Below, one piece after another: positions 55,732-64,000 of a DNA stretch of 64,000 nucleotides. The position numbers and the translations under genes are program-made. Source of the stretch: Alternaria dauci. Taxonomy: Eukaryota; Ascomycota; Dothideomycetes; Pleosporales; Pleosporaceae. Every line of letters starts with the position of its first letter. Position 1 is the first letter of the stretch. Under the pieces are notes generated by a model. That model saw nothing but the letters and a program-made list of their open reading frames with translations. It was not told the DNA's origin and made no database searches. The stretch is taken from contig NC_091273.1 in NCBI RefSeq assembly GCF_042100115.1, positions 4,712,001 through 4,776,000 of the forward strand, given 5' to 3'.

Positions 55732-57439
55732 ATGCAGCGACCACCATGCAAGCTCAGCATCCGCATAATCCCAGAACAACCTACGCATACTCCGGACACG
55801 CACTCCCTCTCTTCACACTGGCTGTTTAGAAAAACCGGTGGATACGTGACACGCCTCAAGGAGGATTACCTGCAAGACGACCCCAATGAATTGTTCACGT
55901 CTGCAAAAGCCGAGGCCCGAATTATGAGGGAGATTGCGGACTGGCTACAGTCTCAGGAATGCGATGAGTTCTGGATGCCCAGGGCACGGCAGCCTCGTCG
56001 AGTGAGCTATCCGCGCAATCGGTCTGCTTTTGTCCTGACATGCACAGGCTCTTCCTACTGCTACGCAGTTACTCAGACAGTTGGCGAACCACGAATTCCT
56101 GCCAGCTACCTCTTCAAGCACGACCACTGCTTTCGAATCTCTTGTCCACGTTATTGCTTTGCAGTTGCTAGCAGCTTCCTATACACACCTACCTCCTTCG
56201 AGCGCGAATCATATTCCTTTGTTCCAGCAGCGCAAAAAGACCAGATTGATTACAGCTCTACGTTCCCATTCCCATTACCGCTTCTCTCCAGCTGCGGGTC
56301 ATCAAGCCCGTCCACCTTCCGAGACAGACTCATGGCCTGACCTTTACGCTGGGCCATCAAACGAAGAAAAGTTGGCAGAACATGTCAGTAGGGAAAGAAA
56401 ATCGTGCAAGCAAAGCAGCGATTACATTCCACACTTTGCGGCGAGCGGGTGGACAGACGGGCCATCAGCAATAGTCATACATGAAGACTCACGGGACTCA
56501 TTGTCAAGAAAGAGCTCTAGCTCATCGTCGGAGCCTGGTTTCTTCTCAAGACTTATATGCCAAGCAGGAGTGCCAAAGAACTATCGCCGTAAGTGCAACA
56601 CTATGTTTCTGAATCGATCCCGAATATCTTCGAAGAAAAAGAGGCAAAAGCAGTTGCGCTTTGAACACACGCACGATAATCACTCCGAGCATCATGACGT
56701 CAGTTCCCAGCCCGTTCAACGCATACCCTCCGTACATCGTCTCCGTCATACCCAGTCCGCTCCGCGAATCGATTTCGACGCGGAAGAAGCGACACCTGTC
56801 GAGAGTCCACGGGACGGGAAACGTCATGGCTCAGATCCGTCGATTGGAAGCCCACTCAACTACACATTCCAAATACCTGAAATACGTCGTACATCTGTTA
56901 CACCAAACGCAAGTTGGTGTCCAGGGTTCTCCGAGGAAGGCATGATGAGGGCTTGCGGACGAGGCGACCTTATCGCTCCTCAAGACTATTTCAACGATAT
57001 GCCAGACACGTCAGAGTCTGAAAGTGACCAGCAATCTCAATCGAAGACGCGACACAGATACACCGGCCACATATCACCAAATCCTACTGCCTCATCCTCT
57101 CAGTCGGCTGTGTCAAGTCGGATCACATCAGCTGTTGACTTTTTCACTGAAGTATACACCGACAAGCACATCACGCATCAGACTGATAACTCTCACATCG
57201 CCGAGGAAGAGCACAGCGACGCTGGTCCAGAAATTGATGATGACCCCAGGCTGCGGAAGATGCTGGGCGGGATCGTGACCACGCCCGGCGAGAATGAGTC
57301 GAGTGATAGCGACATGGAGAGAACCAAGAAAAGAAAGAGTATCAAGGAATCAGAGGCTACAGCCTGTGTGCTTGCAGAACGTTTCCAAGGTAAAACAGGA
57401 GACGGGGTCAACCATTCAATGGCCAAAGCGTTGTGGTGA
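55732..57439 (+). CDS. Uncharacterised 553-residue protein
   Basis: Exons 55732-56001 and 56048-57439 (46-nt intron, GTGAGC...CTGACATGCACAG, phase 0) give 553 residues. I do not recognise the family. The N-terminus has a helical acidic segment (EARIMREIADWLQSQECDEF), a hydrophobic stretch after the intron (SLVHVIALQLLAASY), then a long disordered part rich in Ser, His and Lys with several SSS runs and acidic patches (EEEHSDAGPEIDDDPRLRKM). A KKRKS nuclear-localisation-like cluster lies near residue 520. The intron was placed because it fuses two open frames with good signals; an unspliced reading would stop at 56340. Confidence 0.6.
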
Positions 57440-57515
57440 TGCTACATATATGTTACAGAAGAACTGATGGTACGCGCGCAGCCGGCTTGTCTGGATACTC
57501 TGCCCATGTGCGAGT

Positions 57516-58239
57516 CTACCTAGGAAGCTTTGCTTCAGCGGCAGTTCTGTACATCCTGTAAATATAAGTTGACCGCAATCCGAGGGTGGGATTTTCAAAG
57601 TCGTTCTCCCTCTTCTCATGTAGCTTGAATCCAACCTTCTCTAGGACATTCTGACTAGACGCCAGCTCGGTATCGGTATGTGCCTCCGCATAGTCGTATC
57701 TCGGCGCCAGCCTGTTCCTAATGTTCCTGTCGTCGCCCTCTACATGTTCATCCTGTGTGTCTCCATTGTGTGCGGCTCGATCGAAAACTTCCGGCATGTA
57801 ATTCGCCAAATCGCGTCCCGAGTAATGCTCAAAGAACAAGGGCATAAATGCTCGCAACGCTTCGGTAGCGTACCCATGCCCCCAGTACGAGGCGTTGAAC
57901 ATGTAGCCAATTTCTGGAGCGCGAACTGCTCCGACCAGACCGATGACGTCGGGGCCTTCGTGCGGCGCTAGGAGGACGATCGAGAAGTTCCAGTTGCCTT
58001 CAACCTGGTGGCACTACCAATGGTTAGTATGAGTACGACCGTAATCGAGGGGAGGATACGCTTACGCCTTGTATCCATGCTTTCGTGTCCTCGAGATCAT
58101 CTGAAGGTAGAATGGAAGTATGCATCATGACGTCCGGATGCTTCCGCATCAGCAATATATCCTCGGCATCTTCGAGGCGCAGCGGTCGCAACAGCAGCCG
58201 TTCGGTCCTCGCGAACAAATTCGGGTCAACCACCACCAT
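57516..58239 (-). CDS. GNAT-family N-acetyltransferase
   Basis: Exons 58066-58239 and 57516-58013 (52-nt intron, phase 0) give 223 residues. The start RTERLLLRPLRLEDAEDILLM is typical of RimJ/RimL-type GNAT enzymes; IGYMFNASYWGHGYATEALRAF is the acetyl-CoA-binding beta4-alpha3 region with the (Q/R)xxGx(G/A)-like GHGYATEA pyrophosphate loop; SSQNVLEKVGFKLHEKREND is the usual closing motif. About 30 polar residues are inserted before the last motif. Such enzymes acetylate amino groups of proteins or small molecules; the substrate is unknown. An in-frame ATG at 58344 would lengthen the protein by 35 residues without family similarity. Confidence 0.88.
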
Positions 58240-58545
58240 CGTCTCCAGCGTGCGGAATGGGTGTTGGAATTCGAGGCATCGCCAGCCGTGTGCTGTGCGC
58301 TGATTAAGACTCACATCGTGTCGTGTGTCATCAAGCTGGAGCAAGGCCTGAGCTGTCCGAATGTTGGCCGGAGGTAAACAAACGCGCTCTAACCGTTCTC
58401 GGACACCGACAGCTCCAACTTCGAACCACAGCTGTTTCTATACACCGCATCTATAACATCACAACCAATCAAGATGTCGTCCTGAACCTAATCCACCTCA
58501 TTTCCAAAGCTTCCTCGTCATTTCCGGTCAGCCCCTGACTATACC

Positions 58546-60180
58546 ATGTCGAATTCAATACTTTCCGCTTCCGCGAAGGGAGCCACCTTTCTCATCCTCC
58601 TGCAGGTGGCTTCTCGGGCGCTGACGTTTGCTGTCAACCAGGTTCTGTTGAGGTTCCTATCACCAGAGTTGCTGGGTGTTTCAGCCCAGCTTGAGCTCTT
58701 CTCCATCTCTGTGTTGTATTTTGCGCGCGAGAGTCTGCGTGTGGCTTTACAGCGTCAGGCACAGGGAACGCAGGCTGTCGTCAACCTTTCGTACTTGGCC
58801 GTCCTACTCGGCACGCCTCTGGCGTATCTTCTTGCGCTATTATGGCTACGATCTGATACGCCGCATGTCCCGTACTTTGTGGAGGCGTTGATTATGTATT
58901 GTCTGGCCACGTTCTTGGAATTGCTCAGCGAGCCGGCGTTTTCGGCTGTACAGCAGAAGCTGCTCTACAAGGTTCGAGCGTCGGCTGAGAGTTCTGCTAC
59001 ATTGCTGCGCTGCGTCGGTACATGCGGCTCAGCGATCTTGGCTAGTCGAGCTGGTCTGGACATCGGAGTCTTGCCATTCGCTGTCGGACAGTTGGCGTAC
59101 GCCTTGGCTTTGCTCATTGTATACTCATACAAGACGTGGCCTGTTGCGAAGACCGATGGCTTTTCGCTGTTCCCGGAACGATTGCCATCGACTCAAGAGA
59201 GCCCGACGTTGATGAATTACTTCTCGGCTCCTCTTTTGCGACTGACTGCGTCTCTTAGTCTGCAATCGGCTTTGAAGTACGTTCTCACCCAGGGAGACTC
59301 TCTTCTTATAACGACATTGGCATCTCTCGCAGATCAAGGCGCCTATGCGCTTGCCTCGAACTATGGGGGTCTGATCGCTCGCATGCTTTTTCAGCCCATC
59401 GAAGAAAGTAGTCGAAACATGTTTGCGAAATTATGCGCTGGTGTAGGATTGTCGCCTGCAACAGACAAGAAAGATCTGAACAAGTCGAATGAACAAAAAC
59501 ACAACCTTGCGCAAGCTTCGAGAGTCTTGAGTACCATACTTCGTCTGTATGGAATCATCTCCCTGTTTGCGGTTACACTGGGACCTGAACTGGCTCCTGT
59601 GCTACTTTCCATCGTCGCGGGGCAAAAGTGGTCTGCGACCTCGGCCTCGAAGGTGCTATCAACATACTGCTACTACATACCTTTTCTCGCTATCAACGGA
59701 GTGACTGAGGCTTTTGTAACCGCGGTGGCCACCAACAAAGAGCTATATGCACAATCTGTTTCCATGGGCATCTTCTTCGCACTCTTCGCAGGCAGTGCAT
59801 GGTTCTTTATCGGGCAGCTCGAGATGGGAGGCAACGGCGTGGTACTCGCGAACACAGTCAACATGGGCCTGCGCATCGTCTGGAATATCTGGTTTATCAA
59901 TAGGTTCTTTTCAAGAAACGGCTCCGAGTTCAATATACTCGAGACGCTGCCTTCCCTCACCGCAGTGGCACCTGCTGCCGTCATACCTGCACTAATGCGC
60001 ATGAAACCTGGGATTGGATTTCTTGGAAGCCTCGGCGTCCTGGGAGACCTGATCAGTATGGGCGTAGTGGCTGGTGTTTATGTTCTACATGTTCTTTTCT
60101 TCGAGCGGCAGTTTCTTGTGGACTGCTATCATATGCTTCGGCCATCGCGTCCTACTGAGCAACCGAAGAAATCGAATTGA
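58546..60180 (+). CDS. rft1: RFT1, Man5GlcNAc2-PP-dolichol translocation protein
   Basis: Single exon, 544 residues with about twelve hydrophobic segments. The N-terminal [21 protein letters not shown] and [21 protein letters not shown], then [13 protein letters not shown], are the conserved RFT1 opening. [20 protein letters not shown] with [12 protein letters not shown] and the late [15 protein letters not shown] segment ([15 protein letters not shown]) complete the family pattern. In the ER membrane RFT1 is required for N-glycan precursor flipping or assembly; whether it is the flippase itself is debated. Its gene is divergent from the GNAT gene (306 bp between starts). Confidence 0.95.
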   Translation: MSNSILSASAKGATFLILLQVASRALTFAVNQVLLRFLSPELLGVSAQLELFSISVLYFARESLRVALQRQAQGTQAVVNLSYLAVLLGTPLAYLLALLWLRSDTPHVPYFVEALIMYCLATFLELLSEPAFSAVQQKLLYKVRASAESSATLLRCVGTCGSAILASRAGLDIGVLPFAVGQLAYALALLIVYSYKTWPVAKTDGFSLFPERLPSTQESPTLMNYFSAPLLRLTASLSLQSALKYVLTQGDSLLITTLASLADQGAYALASNYGGLIARMLFQPIEESSRNMFAKLCAGVGLSPATDKKDLNKSNEQKHNLAQASRVLSTILRLYGIISLFAVTLGPELAPVLLSIVAGQKWSATSASKVLSTYCYYIPFLAINGVTEAFVTAVATNKELYAQSVSMGIFFALFAGSAWFFIGQLEMGGNGVVLANTVNMGLRIVWNIWFINRFFSRNGSEFNILETLPSLTAVAPAAVIPALMRMKPGIGFLGSLGVLGDLISMGVVAGVYVLHVLFFERQFLVDCYHMLRPSRPTEQPKKSN

Positions 60181-60937
60181 ACGAATATGCCTAGAGTTGA
60201 GCGCGCTTGCGGGGCTTGTGGCAGGGCAACACTCGCTTCTAGTTTGAACGAGACCTTCTGGGATGCGCAACAGGTAGTCAATCCCAGTCCCTCCGTGTTG
60301 TCTTTGAGCTTCTAGTTGTGATTGGTTCAGTTAGGGTTGTTGCTGACAACAGTCTTCTTGATGTTCACTTGACATCTACCGAGCTTCCCTTTCCCAAAAT
60401 TGACAGTGATTCGCGATTCACTACAGTAGCAATGCCTCCCACCACATTGCAATTACAGAGCAGGACCGATCTCGCGATCTCTTCCTTCACAGGATCGTCC
60501 TCCTTCGTCACGGCCGCGGGCGTTGAAGGCTCCTTCCCAGGTTCATTGTCATCACGTTGCATGATTGGTCGGGTTGCTAGTGCCGAAGATTTCCCTCGTA
60601 CCAGCAGTGGGACACCCCACTACGTCACCACGAACACTGGAAATTTACCCCAGAAAACACTGCGCATCACCAGACAATGTCGTTGCAACCTCTCAAGTAA
60701 TCTGGGGGTAATAGAAACTACTTTCCGAAACCTGGGGGTAATCAATATCACTCTTGCATGAGGCGGGATCATCTAGACGCCACTACGAGTTTCCTGGGGG
60801 TAAGAGAAACTAAGCCTCGCACTGGAACCGCATCAATCACGCCATTGAGATTCTACGGCTCGCACCGTCTCTTCCGCTTACTTCTTGGCTGACATCTGGA
60901 GCACCAATCGCAAATCCGGGGATCCTGCGCTACCAAA
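60181..60937. promoter_or_regulatory. RTG2 upstream region with CTGGGGGTAA repeats
   Basis: CTGGGGGTAA occurs at 60702-60711, 60732-60741 and 60794-60803; the first and third extend to a 19-bp repeat with one mismatch (CTGGGGGTAAnAGAAACTA). A shorter inverted copy (TTTACCCCAG) is at 60644-60653. The motif contains a CreA/Mig1-like CTGGGG core. No gene is supported here. Confidence 0.5.
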
Positions 60938-62638
60938 ATGGTCACGACAAACGAGTCAAGGCACCTCCATGGGTTGGTTGACATGGGCAGTAATGGCATC
61001 CGCTTCTCAATCACCGACTTGACTCCAGAGACACGGAGAATTTTGCCAACCGTGTATCTGGATCGGGCAGCTATCTCACTATACGACGCTCAATACGAAA
61101 ATGGCAAAGTCGTGCCGATTCCGGCAGCTACGATCAAGCAAGCAGTCAAATCTCTGTTGCGTTTCAAGGCGACGTGTGAAGACTTTGGCGTGCCTGAGAA
61201 TCAGATTCGTATTGTAGCTACGGAAGCTACCAGAAAAGCTAGCAATTCTCAGGACTTTCAGAATAAGATCAAGGATGCTACTGGCTGGACCGTTCAGCTT
61301 CTGTCGAAAGAGATGGAGGGCCGAGTCGGAGCGTTCGGTGTGGCAAGCTCGTATCATAGGCCAACAGGGCTCATGATGGACCTGGGTGGAGGCTCTACGC
61401 AGATCAATTGGATGTCTAGTCGGGACGGTTACGATGATATTGACATGTGCGAGAAAGGAAGTGCAAGCCTACCGTACGGTACAGCTGCCCTTACAAAAAG
61501 ACTCGAAGAAGCAGGCTCTCCTGATAGCGATGCGTTTAAGACGTTCGAAAGTCAAGTTCTCACGGACCTCAAGTCTGCAATTCAAGACATAAAGATACCA
61601 CAGCAGCTACTTGATCGTTCACATTCACCCGAAGGTCTTTCGCTCTATCTGTCTGGTGGTGGTTTTCGTGGCTGGGGCTTCGTACTCATGTCGGAGCATG
61701 CGATCCAGCCGTATCCCATACCCATCATCAACGGATTCCGTACTACCAAGGATGCATTCCAGGATACGCAGGCTATACAAGCTGCGGTGCAAAAAGAGGA
61801 TACGCCAGAAATCTTCCGTGTATCAGCCCGCAGGGCAAGTCAGGTTCCAGCAGTAGCTTTCCTGGTGAATTGCCTGTCGAAAGCACTACCGAGTATCAAG
61901 GACGTATACTTCTGTCAAGGAGGCGTGAGAGAAGGCATGTACTTCGCGGAGATGGAACCAGCGAACTGGTCGGACTGGCCCCTAGTGGCTGCCACGAGAG
62001 CATACGCTAAGCCGTCTAGCCATGAGTTTGTACAAGTTTTGCAAAGAGCCAGTATGCCTACGCCAACACCGTCGCATCAAGAACTGTTCAGCATCGGCAT
62101 GACGAGAGCATTCGCGTATACTATGTTTGCACATATGGCTCAAGTCAAGGATCTCCGGGCTGGATCTGCGCTTCGAAGCACTACGACCGGGTTGTTTTCT
62201 GCCGCACACGGTTTAAGTCACGAAGACCGTGCGATACTTGCCATCTTTCTCTGCGAGCGCTACGGCGGTTACAGTTCAATTAGTCCTACGGAGCAGGACT
62301 TCTACCGCCGAATGCTGCAGCTCGTGCCGGAACACTTGCGATGGTGGTGCATGTACACCGGTCGCGTTGCTTCAGTTTTGGCCAGCGTGTATCCCGCAGG
62401 TGTGGTCCGGGAGAAGAGGGTAGAAATGACTTCTCAATGGACAACGACGAAGAAGGGGAACGAGAAGTTGTGCGTCGACTTCAAGTTTAAGAAGGAACCG
62501 GATGAACTTGACGAAGGACTCAATGCAGCGCTGAGAAAGGTGGAAAAGGCGGGGAAGAAGAAGAACTGGATAGGAGCACATGGATACAAAGTGCTTTTGA
62601 CGATCAATGGCAAGGAGTATAGCGAGGATGATGATTAA
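60938..62638 (+). CDS. rtg2: Retrograde regulation protein 2 (Ppx/GppA family)
   Basis: Single exon, 566 residues. The actin-like ATPase fold is shown by [17 protein letters not shown] at 12-28 (phosphate 1), [15 protein letters not shown] near 93-107 and [14 protein letters not shown] near 145-158 (phosphate 2). This is the exopolyphosphatase/GppA family, and the extra C-terminal domain of about 200 residues matches fungal Rtg2. In yeast Rtg2 senses mitochondrial dysfunction and activates Rtg1/Rtg3; in filamentous fungi the downstream circuit is less clear. The catalytic glutamate expected after phosphate 1 appears in the [11 protein letters not shown] segment. Confidence 0.93.
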   Translation: MVTTNESRHLHGLVDMGSNGIRFSITDLTPETRRILPTVYLDRAAISLYDAQYENGKVVPIPAATIKQAVKSLLRFKATCEDFGVPENQIRIVATEATRKASNSQDFQNKIKDATGWTVQLLSKEMEGRVGAFGVASSYHRPTGLMMDLGGGSTQINWMSSRDGYDDIDMCEKGSASLPYGTAALTKRLEEAGSPDSDAFKTFESQVLTDLKSAIQDIKIPQQLLDRSHSPEGLSLYLSGGGFRGWGFVLMSEHAIQPYPIPIINGFRTTKDAFQDTQAIQAAVQKEDTPEIFRVSARRASQVPAVAFLVNCLSKALPSIKDVYFCQGGVREGMYFAEMEPANWSDWPLVAATRAYAKPSSHEFVQVLQRASMPTPTPSHQELFSIGMTRAFAYTMFAHMAQVKDLRAGSALRSTTTGLFSAAHGLSHEDRAILAIFLCERYGGYSSISPTEQDFYRRMLQLVPEHLRWWCMYTGRVASVLASVYPAGVVREKRVEMTSQWTTTKKGNEKLCVDFKFKKEPDELDEGLNAALRKVEKAGKKKNWIGAHGYKVLLTINGKEYSEDDD

Positions 62639-64000
62639 GGGGGGAGTCTTTGTGCCTTCGGGTCTCCAACAGATTCGTCATGACATGGTCTAGACTCTAG
62701 CTTCGCACGAGAATAGCATTGTTCAGCAGAGTGGCGAAGATCGTGAAGAAATCCAGGCCTTTGTAATGGCGCAGCTGACACGGGGAAGCATCGTGACGGG
62801 GTGGGCGGTGTATAATGACGGCTTCACTGGTCGTGCAATGGCCATGGCTCGGAAGCGACGGGGCATCGTGACCTGGTGCGGGCTGGATGACTCCCCGCCT
62901 CATCACCGACGAGCAGCGAATATGGTGCAATAGATCCTGTAAGGTCCGGAGGGGCACCACGTGCAGCACGCAATCCAGTACCAAGGGGCCACGTACAGTC
63001 ATGGAAACCGTTTGGAGAGAGCGCCAAGGATCGTGAGTTCTGCAGGACACGTAGTGGGGAGTGTGGTATTGAGACACTACTGCAACAGGTGCAGCTCATG
63101 CAGACAGGGTTTGGCACTCTCGGCAGGATTGGGGAAAACTCTGATGCGGCTTTTTTGCAGGTCATGTTCTTTCGAGTACTGAAGCACCGGCTTGGGCGCC
63201 CTGTTCTAATTACGTGAAGTCTGGGTGATGCGGTGCAGCGCTAGTGGGCCTACCCATGCACCTCCGCAAATTCGGCTTGCGGCGGGCCAGTTCAGGTACG
63301 CCGCCGCCGAGCATCCAGACGACCATGAGACGAGACGAGACGTGACAGCAACGGTTATATAAAGCCAACGACGGCCGCTCTCGCTGCTGGGCTGGAAGCT
63401 ACTCTCACCGGCTGCAAGCCTCACTCTTCTGTACTCTACCACGTTATCTTGTCATCTCATCCGCATCTGGTTCCTGTTTCACCGTCAGGTACCTGCAAGA
63501 TTGTAGCGTTGTACCAAGCACACTTTGCTGTCACCCGCATCCTGGCTGGCATCGGACGTGTTGAACGGGTACACGGGCTACTGCAACATCTGCCTGTACA
63601 CAATTTGCTCTCCCGATTCCGCAGACCCATCAGCAAAGAGCGGTGGATCGTCTGTCCAATTGCCACTACTATCCTTATCCGAAGCGGTGATTGACGGCTG
63701 CGGCTCGTTGGTTGTACTGAGAGGTAAGCTAGCGTTCCTGCATCATGGCATTTTACGAGGCCCGAAATAGCGGTGCATCTGACAGTCTTTGTATATTTCT
63801 ATCGACTGGCCCGACTAATTATAATTTTGTAGTCTTGGTTTCGACTGCCCCTCTACTGAACGCCCCACTATCGCGCGATCGACCAAACTCGCTGCGCTTC
63901 TTTACCACGCTTGACGCGTCTCACCAAGCACGCATTTCTACCAGGCATCGCCCCAATCGCTACACAACATCTCTTTTAGAGAACTCACAGTCCAATTGCA
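62639..64000. promoter_or_regulatory. Gene-free end, probable promoter of a gene beyond the window
   Basis: No credible coding frame in 1.36 kb. A good TATA box (TATATAAAG) lies at 63356-63364 on the plus strand, after a GAGACGAGACGAGACG repeat, and C/T- and CA-rich leader-like DNA follows (63400-64000). A plus-strand gene with a long or intron-bearing 5' UTR may start outside the window. Confidence 0.4.

Noticed and set aside
60318..60761. 147-codon plus-strand frame upstream of rtg2
   Set aside because: It is made partly from the CTGGGGGTAA repeats and has no domain-like features; better explained as promoter DNA.

Overview
The window is a 64 kb piece of nuclear DNA from a filamentous ascomycete fungus. 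The evidence is dense single-copy eukaryotic genes on both strands, short GT-AG introns (mostly 43-76 nt) with CTRAC-like branch points close to the acceptor, a tRNA-Tyr with an intron after the anticodon, and fungus-specific families (CRH-type GH16 transglycosidase, YEATS protein Yaf9, Rtg2, a DUF7820-like protein). The gene set fits Dothideomycetes, probably Pleosporales, but that placement is an inference from gene character and not a computed phylogeny.

Layout. 1-797: 3' end of an APC3/CDC27 gene. 1288-9757: an accessory-looking block with a medium-chain reductase (minus strand) diverging from a flavin-dependent NtaA/SnaA-type monooxygenase, then a Baeyer-Villiger-type flavin monooxygenase and an UNC93-like transporter; together they look like a small uptake-and-oxidation cluster. 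10459-23162: cytochrome b5 reductase, a very large myosin II heavy chain (minus), and a divergent Red1/ZFC3H1-like zinc-finger protein. 23983-30823 (all minus): SOD1, transaldolase, an SDR, an acyl-glycerol-phosphate acyltransferase and a four-helix membrane protein. 32481-40225: DUF7820-like protein, an orphan protein with four SUMO consensus sites, a CRH transglycosidase and the RIO1 kinase. 40631-49989: Coq11-like SDR, a tiny membrane/coiled-coil protein, Yaf9, GPN3, S-adenosylmethionine synthetase and a 608-residue orphan. 51377-64000: Vps62, tRNA-Tyr beside a TFIIIC tau55-type subunit gene, a 553-residue orphan, a GNAT acetyltransferase, the RFT1 flippase, Rtg2, and a gene-free end that may be the promoter of a gene beyond the window.

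Most genes are housekeeping and are not functionally linked to their neighbours. The exceptions are the monooxygenase/transporter block and the tRNA/TFIIIC pair. The most unusual signals are: a -1 slippery site with tandem stop codons at the end of the myosin reading frame, followed by a long open tail in the -1 frame; a small MITE-like inverted-repeat element between SOD1 and transaldolase; a Vps62 start codon that appears to be assembled by splicing; a GC-AG intron in Yaf9; and a 10-nt exon that splits the P-loop of GPN3. All exon models were derived by reading splice signals and reading frames by eye; no database search or transcript data were available.
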